A stretch of 64,000 bases of DNA, taken from positions 992,001 through 1,056,000 of the forward strand of contig NC_017955.1 of assembly GCF_000306785.1 (NCBI RefSeq). The letters run 5' to 3'. This DNA comes from Modestobacter italicus. Lineage in GTDB: Bacteria; Actinomycetota; Actinomycetes; Mycobacteriales; Geodermatophilaceae. Made by a program: the position numbers and the translations under genes. Positions 19,609 to 29,401 of this stretch are shown one piece after another. A model generated the notes under the pieces. That model searched no databases. It was not told where the DNA came from and saw only the letters and a list, made by a program, of their open reading frames with translations. Each line of letters begins with the position of its first letter. The first letter of the stretch is position 1.

Positions 19609-20619
19609 GTGATCCACGCCCGCGGGCTCGCCCGCACGTTCCGGAAGAAGAAGCAGGAGGTGCACGCCGTCGCCGGTGTGGACCTCGACGTCGAGGCCGG
19701 GGAGATCGTCGGCTTCCTGGGCCCGAACGGGGCCGGCAAGACCACCACGCTGCGGATGCTCACCACGCTGCTCGCGCCGACCGCCGGCACCGCCACCGTC
19801 GCCGGCTGCGACCTGGTCACCGACCCGGTGGGCGTGCGGCGGCGGATCGGCTACGTGTCGCAGAGCGGCGCCACCTACCCCGACGCCCGCGCGGGGGAGG
19901 AGGTCGTCGACCACGCCCGGCTGTACGGGATCAGCACCGCCGAGGCGACCGCCCGCGGCAAGCAGCTGTTCCGCGAGCTCGACCTCGACGGGCTGTGGGA
20001 GCGGCAGCCGAAGTCGATGTCCGGCGGCCAGCGGCGCCGGCTCGACATCGCCGTCGGCCTGGTGCACGTGCCCGGGCTGGTCTTCCTCGACGAGCCGACC
20101 ACCGGGCTGGACCCGCAGGCGCGGGCCAACCTGTGGCAGCACATCCGGGGCCTGCGCGAGGAGCGGGGGACGACGGTCTTCCTCACCACGCACTACCTGG
20201 ACGAGGCCGACGCCCTCTGCGACCGCATCCTGGTCATCGACGCCGGCCGGATCGTCGCCGAGGGCACCCCCGACGCGCTGAAGTCGCAGGTCGGCGGGGA
20301 CGTCCTGACCGTCACCGTGGAGCACGCGGAGACCGCCGGCCGGGTCGCCGCGCTGATGGCCGCGCTGCCCGGCGCCGAGGCCCCGCAGGTGCTCGACACC
20401 CGCGTCGTCGGCCGCGCGCCGCACGGCGGTGCCGCGCTGATGAGCCTGGTCCGCGAGCTGGACGCCGCCGGGATCCCCGTCGCCGGGATCGAGAGCCGCC
20501 GGCCCAGCCTGGACGACGTCTTCCTCGACCTCACCGGCCGGTCGCTGCGGGAGAGCGGCGGCCCACCCGTCCCCGCCGACCGCACCCCCGCCGAGCAGCC
20601 GCAGGAGATGGCCCGATGA
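19609..20619 (+). CDS. ABC transporter ATP-binding protein, DrrA type
   Basis: 336 residues from the GTG at 19609. Walker A is GPNGAGKTT, the signature is MSGGQRRRLD, Walker B is VFLDEPTTGLD, and the H-loop is FLTTHYLDEAD with the canonical His (the 4548 homologue has Gln). The C-terminal ~100 residues are the DrrA extension ending in RPSLDDVFLDLTGRSL. I prefer the GTG over a TTG at 19594, because the -10 box overlaps the TTG and places the transcription start on the GTG. The stop overlaps the permease start (ATGA). It is likely a drug exporter under PadR control. Confidence 0.9.
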   Translation: MIHARGLARTFRKKKQEVHAVAGVDLDVEAGEIVGFLGPNGAGKTTTLRMLTTLLAPTAGTATVAGCDLVTDPVGVRRRIGYVSQSGATYPDARAGEEVVDHARLYGISTAEATARGKQLFRELDLDGLWERQPKSMSGGQRRRLDIAVGLVHVPGLVFLDEPTTGLDPQARANLWQHIRGLREERGTTVFLTTHYLDEADALCDRILVIDAGRIVAEGTPDALKSQVGGDVLTVTVEHAETAGRVAALMAALPGAEAPQVLDTRVVGRAPHGGAALMSLVRELDAAGIPVAGIESRRPSLDDVFLDLTGRSLRESGGPPVPADRTPAEQPQEMAR

Positions 20620-21422
20620 GCACCGCGACCACCGCCCCGCCGACCCCGACGACGACCGAGCCGAGGAGCAGCGTCGCCCGGGACACCTACACGGTGTTCG
20701 CCCGGGCGATGCGGATGTCGCTGCGCAACCCGGCCTGGCTGGTGATCAGCCTGATGCAGCCGGTGCTGTACATCGTGCTGTTCGGCCCGCTGCTCGAGCC
20801 GCTGAGCAGCCAGCTCGGGTCGGGCAACGCCTACCAGCTGTTCGTGCCGGGCATCCTCGTGCAGCTGGGCATCTTCGGCGCGCTGTTCGTCGGCTTCGGC
20901 CTGATCGCCGAGTACCGGGCCGGGGTCATCGAGAGCCAGCGGGTCACCCCGGCCAGCCGGACCGCGCTGCTGCTGGGCCGGGTGATGCGCGACGTCGTCG
21001 TCCTGCTGGTGCAGGGCACGCTGCTGGTCCTGGTGTCGATCCCGCTGGGGCTGCGCGCGCCGGTGCTCGGGGTGGTGCTGACCCTGGTCGTCATCGCGCT
21101 GCTCGGGGCGGCGTTCGCCTCGGTCTCCTACGCGCTGGCGCTCACGCTCAAGAGCGAGGACGCCTTCGCGCCGCTGCTCAACGCCGTCGTCCTGCCGGTC
21201 CTGCTGCTGTCGGGGATCCTGCTGCCGATGACGCTGGCCCCGGGCTGGCTGCAGGCGGTCAGCGACGTCAACCCGCTCAAGCACGTCGTCGAGGGCGCCC
21301 GGTCGTTCTTCGACGGCGACTACGGCAGCAGCACCGCCTGGTGGGGTGCCGGGCTGACGGTGGCCATGGGGTTGCTCGGCTGGTGGTTCGGCGTCCGACG
21401 TTTCCGGCAGGAGTCGAGCTGA
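20616..21422 (+). CDS. ABC-2 type permease, DrrB type
   Basis: 268 residues with six membrane segments (for example WLVISLMQPVLYIVLFGPLL and VLGVVLTLVVIALLGAAFA) and the conserved AEYRAGVIESQRVTPASRTA cytoplasmic block. A Thr/Pro-rich tail of ~20 residues precedes the first helix. It is coupled to the ATPase by an ATGA overlap. It should form the channel of the PadR-controlled exporter. Confidence 0.9.
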   Translation: MSTATTAPPTPTTTEPRSSVARDTYTVFARAMRMSLRNPAWLVISLMQPVLYIVLFGPLLEPLSSQLGSGNAYQLFVPGILVQLGIFGALFVGFGLIAEYRAGVIESQRVTPASRTALLLGRVMRDVVVLLVQGTLLVLVSIPLGLRAPVLGVVLTLVVIALLGAAFASVSYALALTLKSEDAFAPLLNAVVLPVLLLSGILLPMTLAPGWLQAVSDVNPLKHVVEGARSFFDGDYGSSTAWWGAGLTVAMGLLGWWFGVRRFRQESS

Positions 21423-21476
21423 ACGGGAGGTTTCCGCCAGATCACCAATGACCTCCATGTCACCCGTTGGCGTGTC

Positions 21477-21668
21477 TTGCCAGTGTTTTTGTCAGCCCCG
21501 GGGCCTAGCGTCCGCAGTGGAGGACGGGTTCCACCCCGTCGTCCACGGGAGGCCCGGTTGGTGCGACTTCGTACGTCGACCAGAGGGGCCGCGTCCCGGC
21601 CCCTGCGCCGGGACCCGGCCACCCTCGAGCCGGGGCGCGCTGTGCGCCCCACGGGAGTCGACTCGTGA
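21477..21668 (+). CDS. Possible small upstream gene coupled to phoH2 (PhoAT-like position)
   Basis: A 63-codon frame from a TTG at 21477 ends in TGA at 21666-21668, overlapping the phoH2 GTG by four bases (GTGA). The product would be basic and Pro/Arg-rich. In mycobacteria a small antitoxin gene (phoAT) lies directly before phoH2. I see no sequence signature to confirm that here, and the region also contains a strong RNA hairpin, so this may be untranslated leader. Confidence 0.3.
   Translation: MPVFLSAPGPSVRSGGRVPPRRPREARLVRLRTSTRGAASRPLRRDPATLEPGRAVRPTGVDS
21517..21546 (+). promoter_or_regulatory. Strong RNA hairpin in the phoH2 leader
   Basis: GTGGAGGACGGG (21517-21528) pairs with CCCGTCGTCCAC (21535-21546), 11 pairs with one G-G mismatch and a 6-base loop. 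It lies 120 bases before the phoH2 start, in an otherwise unexplained 242-base leader. Confidence 0.5.
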
Positions 21669-22960
21669 CCACTCGCCGCACGTTCGTCCTCGACACCTCC
21701 GTCCTGCTCTCCGACCCGGGCGCGCTGCTGCGCTTCGACGGGCACGACGTGGTGCTGCCCCTCGTGGTCATCAGCGAGCTGGAGGCCAAGCGCGACCACC
21801 CGGAACTCGGCTGGTTCGCCCGGCAGACCCTGCGCGCGCTCGACGACCTGCGGCTCCAGCACGGCCGGCTCGACGCCCCCGTCCCGGTCGGCGACCAGGG
21901 CAGCACGGTGCACGTGGAGCTGAACCACAGCGATCCCTCGGTGCTGCCGGCCGGCTTCCGCAACGACAGCAACGACAGCCGGATCATGGTGGTCGCGCTC
22001 AACCTCCGCGGTGAGGGCCGCGACGTCTGCCTCATCACCAAGGACGTCCCGCTCCGGGTCAAGGCCGCGGCGCTGGGCCTGGAGACCGACGAGTACCGGG
22101 CGCTGGGCGCCGTCGACGCCGGCTGGACCGGGATGGCCGAGCTCTCCGTCGACGAGTCGGAGATCCAGTCGCTCTACGAGCGCGGGTCGGTGCACCTGCC
22201 GGCTGCCGCGGAGCTGCCCACCCACACCGGGCTGGTGCTGCTGTCCGCCCGCGGCTCGGCGCTGGGCCGGGTGCTGCCGGACAAGCAGGTGCGGCTGGTC
22301 CGCGGCGACCGGGACGCCTTCGGCCTGCACGGCCGGTCCGCCGAGCAGCGGATCGCGCTGGACCTGCTGCTGGACCCGGAGATCGGGATCGTGTCGATGG
22401 GCGGCCGCGCGGGCACCGGCAAGTCGGCGCTGGCGCTGTGCGCGGGCCTGGAGTCGGTGATGGAGCGGCGGGCGCACAAGAAGGTCGTGATCTTCCGGCC
22501 GCTGTACGCCGTCGGCGGCCAGGAGCTCGGCTACCTGCCCGGCAGCGAGGGCGAGAAGATGGCGCCCTGGGCGCAGGCGGTCTTCGACACCCTCGGCGCG
22601 CTGGTCTCCTCCGAGGTGGTCACCGAGATCCTGGCCCGCGGGCTGATCGAGGTGCTGCCGCTGACCCACATCCGCGGGCGGTCGCTGCACGACTCGTTCG
22701 TGATCGTCGACGAGGCGCAGTCCCTGGAGCGCGGGGTGCTGCTCACCGTGCTGTCCCGGCTGGGCACCAACAGCCGGGTGGTGCTGACCCACGACGTCGC
22801 GCAGCGGGACAACCTGCGGGTCGGCCGGCACGACGGCGTCACGGCGGTGATCGAGGCGCTGAAGGGCCACCCGCTGTTCGCCCACGTGACCCTGACCCGC
22901 TCCGAGCGCTCGCCGATCGCCGCCCTGGTCACCGAGATGCTCGAGGACCTGCCGCTCTGA
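21665..22960 (+). CDS. phoH2: PIN-PhoH fusion protein (PhoH2-like)
   Basis: 431 residues in two domains. The N-terminal PIN ribonuclease domain begins [14 protein letters not shown], holding acidic active-site residues, with later acidic residues near RIMVVALNL and [11 protein letters not shown]. The C-terminal PhoH ATPase has Walker [14 protein letters not shown] and Walker [13 protein letters not shown], then [16 protein letters not shown]-PhoH proteins are described in mycobacteria as RNA helicase/RNases acting in a toxin-antitoxin pair. The GTG at 21665 overlaps the small upstream frame. The gene ends at a long perfect hairpin. Confidence 0.9.
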   Translation: MTTRRTFVLDTSVLLSDPGALLRFDGHDVVLPLVVISELEAKRDHPELGWFARQTLRALDDLRLQHGRLDAPVPVGDQGSTVHVELNHSDPSVLPAGFRNDSNDSRIMVVALNLRGEGRDVCLITKDVPLRVKAAALGLETDEYRALGAVDAGWTGMAELSVDESEIQSLYERGSVHLPAAAELPTHTGLVLLSARGSALGRVLPDKQVRLVRGDRDAFGLHGRSAEQRIALDLLLDPEIGIVSMGGRAGTGKSALALCAGLESVMERRAHKKVVIFRPLYAVGGQELGYLPGSEGEKMAPWAQAVFDTLGALVSSEVVTEILARGLIEVLPLTHIRGRSLHDSFVIVDEAQSLERGVLLTVLSRLGTNSRVVLTHDVAQRDNLRVGRHDGVTAVIEALKGHPLFAHVTLTRSERSPIAALVTEMLEDLPL

Positions 22961-23015
22961 CGGTGTGCGCTGAGGCCGGGTCCCCCGGGTCGGAACCCGG
23001 CCTCAGCGCACACCG
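22961..23015. repeat. Long inverted repeat, copy 1; bidirectional terminator
   Basis: A perfect 21-bp stem (arms 22961-22981 and 22995-23015, core GTGCGCTGAGGCCGGG) with a 13-base loop sits just after the phoH2 stop and overlaps the last codons of the convergent DUF559 gene. A same-length degenerate copy lies at 23982-24033. Confidence 0.8.
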
Positions 23016-23935
23016 AACAGCCGCCGGCGCGCGGCATGGGTCGACCGGACGTCCTGCTGGCACCCCGCGGCATCGCCGGTCATCCGGGCGTAGCCGAACC
23101 GGAGGGTCTGCCAGCCGACCGTGGCGAGCACCGCGTCCCGCCGGATGTCGTCCTCGCGTTGCCGACGGGAGCCGTGCCAGGCCGCGCCGTCCATCTCCAC
23201 GGCCAGCAGGACGTCGTCGTAGGCGGCGTCCAGCGCGAAGCGCTCACCGGCCACGGTGATCCTCCGCTGCTGCACGAAGGGCGGCATGCCGGGTGCGCGC
23301 AGGACGTGCAGGCACCCCCAGATCTCCAGCTCGGACTGGCACCCGTCGGCCAGCAGCTGGACCAGCTCGGCGAGCTCCGTGCGGCCCGGCAGCCGCGGCC
23401 GACGGGCGAGCTCCGCCGCGATGTCCCCCGCCGAGCAGAGGCGTCGACGCACCGCCGAGATCGCCGCCGCCCGCAGCGAGGGGCGGGCCTGACCTCGCGA
23501 CCAGCCCCAGGCATCGACCACGGCGCGCGCGACGCAGGTGACGGGGATGCCGGACACCCGGCGGGTGAGCTCGCCGATGTCGGGAGAACGGTGCAGCAGC
23601 ACGCCGGCCGACCCTCGGGCGCTGCGCGAGGCCCCGACGGTGAGGTGCACCGGCCCGCCTGCCGGTGGCAGCAGGTCCCACAATGCCAGGGCCGTGCCGT
23701 GGCTGACCACGGCGCCACGGACGTGCGCCAGTGCGGCCACCCGCGTCCGCCAGTCCCGGGCGGCCACCGGTGTGGCGTACACGCCGGGCTGCAACCGGAC
23801 CAGCCGACCGGTGGCCACCCACGCGTCCACCGTGCCCCGGTCCACCCGGTGGACGAGCCGCTGCCGGGTGATCCAGCCGGTCGGGCCCACCAGTGCGTCG
23901 ACGTCCCAGGTCACTCGAGGAGCGTGTGCGGCCAC
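23003..23935 (-). CDS. AbiEi-like N-terminal domain / DUF559 C-terminal protein
   Basis: 310 residues. The N-terminus (ITRQRLVHRVDRGTVDAWV, LVRLQPGVYATP) resembles the winged-helix AbiEi antitoxin domain. The C-terminus (FALDAAYDDVLLAVEMDGAAWH, RDAVLATVGWQTLRFGY) is the DUF559 restriction-endonuclease-like fold with the acidic residues and Glu of that family. Such proteins are common multi-copy accessory genes in actinobacteria; no toxin partner (AbiEii) is adjacent. The gene is bounded by two related inverted repeats, which suggests it was inserted here. The GTG at 23935 is uncertain; another GTG at 23913 is possible. Confidence 0.7.
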   Translation of the reverse strand: MAAHAPRVTWDVDALVGPTGWITRQRLVHRVDRGTVDAWVATGRLVRLQPGVYATPVAARDWRTRVAALAHVRGAVVSHGTALALWDLLPPAGGPVHLTVGASRSARGSAGVLLHRSPDIGELTRRVSGIPVTCVARAVVDAWGWSRGQARPSLRAAAISAVRRRLCSAGDIAAELARRPRLPGRTELAELVQLLADGCQSELEIWGCLHVLRAPGMPPFVQQRRITVAGERFALDAAYDDVLLAVEMDGAAWHGSRRQREDDIRRDAVLATVGWQTLRFGYARMTGDAAGCQQDVRSTHAARRRLFGVR

Positions 23936-23981
23936 GGGGTCGCGCGGCCCGTGGTCCGCGGATCTGTGGACGACGGAGCAC

Positions 23982-24033
23982 GGTGTGCGCTCGAGCGGGG
24001 TCCGAGCGTTCGGAAGCCCGCCTCAGCGCACGG
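23982..24033. repeat. Long inverted repeat, copy 2; terminator of the flhA operon
   Basis: GTGTGCGCT at the left and CTCAGCGCAC at the right form a stem of 12 out of 15 pairs. The 52 bases align without gaps to copy 1 at roughly three quarters identity. It lies just past the stop of the small membrane gene ending the flagellar cluster. Confidence 0.65.
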
Positions 24034-24035
24034 CG

Positions 24036-24278
24036 TCAGGCGGCGGGGGTGGTCTCCGGCTGGGGGTCGGCCACGGTCTTCGGTGTGGCCTTCGGCGGCG
24101 GCGGCGGGGCGCTGGCGAACCGCACCACGGCGACCACGACCCAGCCGGCAGCCAGGCACCACAGCAGCCGGTGGACCACCTCCTGCGCGGTGAACTCCCC
24201 GCGCAGCCCCAGCAGGAACACCGGGACGGCCAGCACGAAGCCGGTCAGCAGGACGTCGCCGCGGAGCGGGCCGGTCAC
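24036..24278 (-). CDS. Small membrane protein at the end of the flhA-flhF operon
   Basis: 80 residues from a GTG that overlaps the flhF stop by four bases (GTGA). Two hydrophobic segments ([17 protein letters not shown] and [17 protein letters not shown]) flank a short loop, and the last 25 residues are Pro/Lys/Thr-rich ([12 protein letters not shown]). This gives a hairpin membrane protein with a cytoplasmic tail. The coupling to flhF suggests a role with it at the membrane, but no family is recognised. Confidence 0.65.
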   Translation of the reverse strand: MTGPLRGDVLLTGFVLAVPVFLLGLRGEFTAQEVVHRLLWCLAAGWVVVAVVRFASAPPPPPKATPKTVADPQPETTPAA

Positions 24279-27200
24279 CCCTCCAACTCCTCCAGCCGCT
24301 CACAGAGCAGCGACGCCCAGCGGTGCGCGGTGGCCCGCGCGCCGTCCACCAGCGCCACCGGCACCGACACGTGGTCGAGCACGGCGGCCGGGTCGGCGGT
24401 CGAGTCGGTGTCCTGGACGACGACGGCGTCCAGCCGGGGCAGGCCGTCCAGCCACGGCACCAGGTCCTCGGGCTTGCGGGTCGAGTCGAGCACGCCCCAC
24501 ACCGCGGTCGGCGACCAGATGGTGAGCATGTGCTCCAGCCACGGCCCGCCCGACGTCCGCAGCGGGGCGTCCACGGCGATGATCGTGACCGTGCCGCGCG
24601 CGGCGCTGGCCTGCTGCCGCTCGGCGGCGGTCTCCAGCGAGGTGATCCGGCTGCCCTCGGGGGCCAGGCCGGCGAGCGCGCCGGAGGCGGCCCACTGCAC
24701 GTCCTCGGGCTCGAGCCGCAGGGAGAGGGCCAGCGACCGGGCTGCGGCGAAGGTCTCCGCGCCCGGGCCGACGACCATCAGCACGTCGCCCGGCTGGGTG
24801 GGCAGGTGCGGGGCGGCCGGCAGCCGCTCGGCGAGCGTCCGGGTCAGCGCCGCGTAGACCCCGCGGAGCGCGGCGTCGTCGGTGAAGTCCGGGCCGAGCA
24901 GGGAGGCCGGCAGACCCAGCGTCAGCAGCCGGACGACGAGCTCCTCGGCGACGTCCATGCCGTACGGGGCCAGCGCCGTCGACGCCGACACCGCCGGCAC
25001 CAGCCGGGTCACGGTGGCGAGCCGGGTGCTGGTCTCCGGGCCGGCCGGCAGCTCGGCGGCAGGCCGGCGCGAGCCGATCGGCACCGGGACCGGGACCGGC
25101 CGGGTGGCGATCGGCGTGCGGCCGGTGCCGGCCGGACGGCTGGCCGGCACCGGCGGTCGCCCGCGGCGAGCCGGGGGGACGGCGGGTCGCTGGGACTGCG
25201 GCGGCTGACCACCGGTGATGCTCAGCCGCGGCAGGACGAGGGTGGCGTCCATCGGCAGCGGGGCCGGGTCGCTGGCGGTGCGCGCCAGGGGCGCGCTCAG
25301 CGAGACCGGGACGGCGAAGCGCTGCTCCTCGACGGGCACCGCGACCGGGACCTCGATCGGGCGCGGCTCGGTGACCCGGACCTCCTCGGCGGCGGTCTCG
25401 GCGACGACGACGGCGTCGACGACGAGCGCCTGCGCGGCCGCGACCTGCGCCGCGCGCTGCGCGACCCGGGCATCGCTGGCCCAGCCGGGGCCGGACCAGG
25501 CGTCGGGCCGGTGGGCACCGGTGTCGTAGGCGCTCGACTCGGCGCCGCGGGTGTCGTAGGCAGAGGGCTGGGGGAGCTCCTGCTCGGCGGTGACCGGCGC
25601 GGCGGTGACGGCCAGCGGGGCACCGGCCTCGGGCAGGCGGTGCCGGCCGCGGCCGGAGCCGTTCGCCGCCAGGACCTCCTCCAGCAGGGCCGCCAGCGCC
25701 TCGTCGGCGCTGCGGACGGACTCCACCATGGACAGCGGCGAGCCGGCCAGCGCGACGGCCTCCCGCTCGCGGCGCTCGGTCCCCAGACGCTCGGCGACGA
25801 TGCGGGCCGCCTCCTGGCGCACCGCCTCGACCCGCGCGGCCTCGGCGTCGGCCGCTGCCTGGCGGCGCGCGGCCTCGACGCGAGCGGCTTCGATGCGAGC
25901 AGCTTCGATCCGGGCAGCCTCGACCCGGGCAGCCTCGACCCGGGCGGCCTCCTGACGGGCGACCTCGATGCGGACCGCCTCGAGACGCTCGGCCTCCAAG
26001 CGCTCGGCCTCCAAGCGCTCGGCTTCGACGCGAGCGGCTTCGATACGAGCAGCCTCCAGGCGCTCGGCTTCCAGACGCTCGGCCTCGAGCCGCTCGGCCT
26101 CGAGCCGCTCGGCCTCGAGCCGCTCGGCCTCCAGGCGCTGAGCCTCGAGCCGCTGAGCTTCGAGCCGCTGAGCTTCGAGCCGCTGAGCTTCGAGTCGCTG
26201 GGCTTCGATCCGGGCGGCTTCGATCCGGGCGGCTTCCAGTCGCTCGGCCTCGAGCCGCTGCGCCTCGAGACGCTGCGCCTCCAGGCGCTCGGCTTCGAGC
26301 CGCTCGGCTTCGAGCCGGGCGGCCTCGGCGGCAGCTGCCTCGGCCTCGAGCCGCGCGGCCTCGGCGGCAGCGGCCTCGGCGTCACGGCGGGCGGCCTCCG
26401 CAGCCGCGGCGACCGCCTGCAGCCGGGCGGCCTCGGCGGCGGCAGCCTCGGCCCGCAACCGGGCGGCCTCGGCAGCAGCGGCGTCGACCCGGGCAGCAGC
26501 GGCACGCGCCGCCTCCGCGGCGGCGCTCTCGACCGCGGCGACCCGGGCGGCGGCCGCGTCGGCGGCGGCGACCTCACGGGCCTCCGCCTCGGCGGCAGCG
26601 GCCTCGGCGGCCGCCTCGGCGGCGACCTGCACCGGGTTCGAGGCAACCATCCGGGTGAGGGCGGCGGCGAACGGCGACGGCCCGGCCGGCTCGGCCGCCC
26701 GCTGGGCCGGCTCGACCGGCTCGGGAGCGAGGTCCTCGGGGGACAGCATCAGCGTGTGCTTGGTCGGGGTGAACGGCTTGGCGTCCGCCCGGCGCGGGGC
26801 GGCGGCGGGCTCCCGGGTCGTCGGCACCGGCGAGGCGGCGCGGGCGGGGGTGGCGGCGCGAGCCGGGGAGGCGGTGCGGACGGACGACGGCGCGGTCGCG
26901 CCGGTCGACGCCGGTGCCGCGGCACGCCGCACCGGCCGCGCGGCGGCGGACGGCGCAGCGGCGGACGGCGCAGCGGCCGGCTGGGCCCCGGCGCGGCCGT
27001 AGAGGCCGACGGGCTGCGGCTCCGGCGAGGCGGACCCGAGCAGCTCGGCGAGTTCCTGCATGCGGTCGTCCATCGACGCGGCCGGCCGCGGCTCGCGGGC
27101 GCCGGTCTTGAGCAGCGAACCGGTGTCGGGGCCCTTGACCGGGTCGGCCTTGGGCACCTCCACCTCGGCGATGAACCGCTCGTTGGTGAAGAAGCCGAAC

Positions 27201-27316
27201 ATGCCGCCGGAACGGATGCGGCGCACCCCGACGACCCGTGCGGTGGGGCCGAACTGCTCACGCGCGGCGGCGATCGCCTCGTCACGCGTGGCGGCCTCAA
27301 CGGACTGCGAAGGCAC
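24275..27316 (-). CDS. flhF: Giant FlhF-like protein with degenerate P-loop and pentapeptide-repeat helix
   Basis: 1013 residues, over twice the usual FlhF length. Residues 1-55 match the FlhF N-domain ([36 protein letters not shown]). Residues ~60-240 are Ala/Pro-rich linker. Residues ~240-330 are Ala/Glu-rich, and ~330-483 are near-perfect pentads of the form xR[LIV]EA ([15 protein letters not shown]). The C-terminal ~220 residues align with the FlhF GTPase domain, but the P-loop reads [12 protein letters not shown] and lacks the Walker A lysine. It directly follows flhA, as flhF does elsewhere, and overlaps it by 20 bases from a GTG. FlhF sets flagellar number and position; here it is more likely a scaffold than a GTPase. 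Confidence 0.7.
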   Translation of the reverse strand: MPSQSVEAATRDEAIAAAREQFGPTARVVGVRRIRSGGMFGFFTNERFIAEVEVPKADPVKGPDTGSLLKTGAREPRPAASMDDRMQELAELLGSASPEPQPVGLYGRAGAQPAAAPSAAAPSAAARPVRRAAAPASTGATAPSSVRTASPARAATPARAASPVPTTREPAAAPRRADAKPFTPTKHTLMLSPEDLAPEPVEPAQRAAEPAGPSPFAAALTRMVASNPVQVAAEAAAEAAAAEAEAREVAAADAAAARVAAVESAAAEAARAAAARVDAAAAEAARLRAEAAAAEAARLQAVAAAAEAARRDAEAAAAEAARLEAEAAAAEAARLEAERLEAERLEAQRLEAQRLEAERLEAARIEAARIEAQRLEAQRLEAQRLEAQRLEAQRLEAERLEAERLEAERLEAERLEAERLEAARIEAARVEAERLEAERLEAERLEAVRIEVARQEAARVEAARVEAARIEAARIEAARVEAARRQAAADAEAARVEAVRQEAARIVAERLGTERREREAVALAGSPLSMVESVRSADEALAALLEEVLAANGSGRGRHRLPEAGAPLAVTAAPVTAEQELPQPSAYDTRGAESSAYDTGAHRPDAWSGPGWASDARVAQRAAQVAAAQALVVDAVVVAETAAEEVRVTEPRPIEVPVAVPVEEQRFAVPVSLSAPLARTASDPAPLPMDATLVLPRLSITGGQPPQSQRPAVPPARRGRPPVPASRPAGTGRTPIATRPVPVPVPIGSRRPAAELPAGPETSTRLATVTRLVPAVSASTALAPYGMDVAEELVVRLLTLGLPASLLGPDFTDDAALRGVYAALTRTLAERLPAAPHLPTQPGDVLMVVGPGAETFAAARSLALSLRLEPEDVQWAASGALAGLAPEGSRITSLETAAERQQASAARGTVTIIAVDAPLRTSGGPWLEHMLTIWSPTAVWGVLDSTRKPEDLVPWLDGLPRLDAVVVQDTDSTADPAAVLDHVSVPVALVDGARATAHRWASLLCERLEELEG
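25855..26330. repeat. 15-base tandem coding repeat (pentapeptide xR[LIV]EA)
   Basis: About 31 degenerate copies of a 15-base unit encode Arg-(Leu/Ile/Val)-Glu-Ala plus one variable residue. On the plus strand the unit appears as variants of GCCTCGAGCCGCTCG. Near-identical adjacent units suggest recent slippage expansion. Confidence 0.85.
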
Positions 27317-29339
27317 CGTTCACCACTCCCAGGGACTCGATCTGGGCCGTGCGGGAGACCTCGTTGTACGAGATCACCGACAGCCGGGGCAGGACCTGGC
27401 GGACCAGGCGGGACAGGGCGGCGCGCACCTGCGGGGAGCAGACGAGCACGGGGGAGAGGTTGAGCCGGTCGGCCTGGTCGAGCAGCTCGGTGCAGCCCCG
27501 GACGAGGGAGTCGACGGTGTGGCCGTCCAGGGCCAGCACCTGACCGTTCTCGGTGGGGCGGACGGCCTCGAGCAGGCGCTGCTCGAACGCCGGGTCGAGG
27601 GTGATCACGTGCAGCCGCTCGTCCGGCGTCACGTACGGCTGGCTGATCGCGCCGCCGAGGGCGGCGCGGACCGCCTCGACCAGACCGTCGAGGTCCGTGG
27701 ACTTCTTCGCCCGCAGCGACAGCGCCTCGAAGATGCGGACCAGGTCGCGGATGGAGACGCCCTCGTCCAGCAGCGCGTGCAGCACCCGCTGCACCTCGCC
27801 CAGGCTGAGCAGCGCGGGGGTGAGCTCCTCGACGACGGCCGGGTGCGAGCGGCGGACCATCTCCACCAGCACCTTCACGTCCTCCCGGCCCAGCAGCGCC
27901 GACGCGTTCTGCCGGACCACCTCGGCCAGGTGGGTGGTGATGACCGACGAGCGGTCGACGACGGTCGCGCCGGCCATCTCGGCCTGCCGCTGCAGCTCCG
28001 CGGGGACCCACTTGGCGGCCAGCCCGAACACCGGCTCGGTGGTGGGCTTGCCCGGCAGGCCCTCCAGGTGGTCGCCGATGGCGAGCACGGTGCCGGCGGG
28101 GGAGTTGCCCCGCGCCGCCGGGACGCCGTTGAGCCAGATGACGTACTGCGAGCCGGGCAGGTCCAGGTTGTCCCGGGTGCGCACCAGCGGGATCACCAGG
28201 CCGGTCTCCATGGCGACCTTGCGGCGCAGCGCCTTGACCCGGTCCAGCAGGTCGCCGCCGCGGGCGGTGTCGACCAGCTCGACGAGGTCGAACGCGACCT
28301 CGAGCTCCAGCGGGTCCACGCGCATCCGCTCGACGATCGCCTCGGGGGAGTCCGGCTGCGGCTCGTCGGGTGCCTGCGCGGCGGCCAGGGCCTCCTCGTC
28401 GACGTCCGGCTTCTCGGTCAGCCGGGTGGAGAGGAACAGGAAGAGCCCGCCGATCACCAGGAACGGCAGCTTGGGCAGGCCGGGGATCAGGCACAGCGCC
28501 AGGGCGGCGCCGCCGGCGATCCGCACCGGCTGCTTGTTGCGGCCGAGCTGGTCGAGGAGGTCGGTGCCCATGTCGCTCGAGGAGGCCGAGCGGGTGACGA
28601 TGAGGCCGGTCGCGGTGGAGATCAGCAGGGCGGGGATCTGGGAGACCAGGCCGTCGCCGACGGTCAGCAGCGAGTAGGTGGAGACGGCGTCGGCCGGCGC
28701 CATGCCCTTCTGCATGATCCCGATCGCGAAGCCGCCGATCAGGTTGATCATCGTGATGATGATCGCGGCGATGGCGTCGCCCTTGACGAACTTGCTGGCG
28801 CCGTCCATCGAGCCGTAGAAGTCGGCCTCGGAGGTGACCTCCTGGCGGCGCTTGCGTGCCTGCGTCTCGTTGATCAGGCCGGCGTTGAGGTCGGCGTCGA
28901 TCGCCATCTGCTTGCCGGGCATCGCGTCGAGGGTGAAGCGGGCGCCGACCTCGGCGACGCGGCCGGCACCGTTGGTGATGACGACGAACTGGATGATCGT
29001 GAGGATCACGAAGATCACCAGGCCGACGATCAGCGAGCCGCCGATGACGAAGTGCCCGAAGGCCTCGATGACCTTGCCGGCGTAGCCGTCGCTGAGCACC
29101 AGGCGGGTCGAGGAGACGTTCAGCGCCAGCCGCATCAGCGTCGCGATGAGCACCAGCGACGGGAAGACGGCGAAGTCCAGCGGCCGCTTGATCTGCATGG
29201 AGACCAGCAGGATCAGCAGCGACGCGACGATGTTGAAGCCGAGCAGCAGGTCCAGCACGGCGGCCGGCAGCGGGACGACGAGCATCAGGACGATGGAGAC
29301 GACCCCGATGGGGACGGCGACCTTCGTCAGCTTTCCCAC
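27297..29339 (-). CDS. flhA: Flagellar type III export gate protein FlhA
   Basis: 680 residues, the normal length. Eight membrane segments occupy the first ~330 residues ([20 protein letters not shown] and others). The FHIPEP family signature is [18 protein letters not shown]. The cytoplasmic C-terminal half builds the export ring that docks substrate-chaperone complexes such as FliS-FliC. The GTG at 29339 has GAGG upstream. It is separated from flhB by a hairpin and a sigma-28-type promoter, so it opens a new unit with flhF and the small membrane gene. Confidence 0.96.
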   Translation of the reverse strand: MGKLTKVAVPIGVVSIVLMLVVPLPAAVLDLLLGFNIVASLLILLVSMQIKRPLDFAVFPSLVLIATLMRLALNVSSTRLVLSDGYAGKVIEAFGHFVIGGSLIVGLVIFVILTIIQFVVITNGAGRVAEVGARFTLDAMPGKQMAIDADLNAGLINETQARKRRQEVTSEADFYGSMDGASKFVKGDAIAAIIITMINLIGGFAIGIMQKGMAPADAVSTYSLLTVGDGLVSQIPALLISTATGLIVTRSASSSDMGTDLLDQLGRNKQPVRIAGGAALALCLIPGLPKLPFLVIGGLFLFLSTRLTEKPDVDEEALAAAQAPDEPQPDSPEAIVERMRVDPLELEVAFDLVELVDTARGGDLLDRVKALRRKVAMETGLVIPLVRTRDNLDLPGSQYVIWLNGVPAARGNSPAGTVLAIGDHLEGLPGKPTTEPVFGLAAKWVPAELQRQAEMAGATVVDRSSVITTHLAEVVRQNASALLGREDVKVLVEMVRRSHPAVVEELTPALLSLGEVQRVLHALLDEGVSIRDLVRIFEALSLRAKKSTDLDGLVEAVRAALGGAISQPYVTPDERLHVITLDPAFEQRLLEAVRPTENGQVLALDGHTVDSLVRGCTELLDQADRLNLSPVLVCSPQVRAALSRLVRQVLPRLSVISYNEVSRTAQIESLGVVNGAFAVR

Positions 29340-29401
29340 GGGACCTCGTTCCTGAGCAGCGGCGCCGGACGGCGGGAGGGCGCAGCACGCCCTCGACGCC
29401 G

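Noticed and set aside
21517-21546. Known riboswitch class in the phoH2 leader
   Set aside because: The hairpin is strong, but I see no conserved loop motif of a named class, so it is reported only as a structure.
24323-27463. Open frame of about 1046 codons on the plus strand, opposite flhF
   Set aside because: It mirrors the flhF repeats in antisense; codon bias and conserved domains belong to the minus strand.
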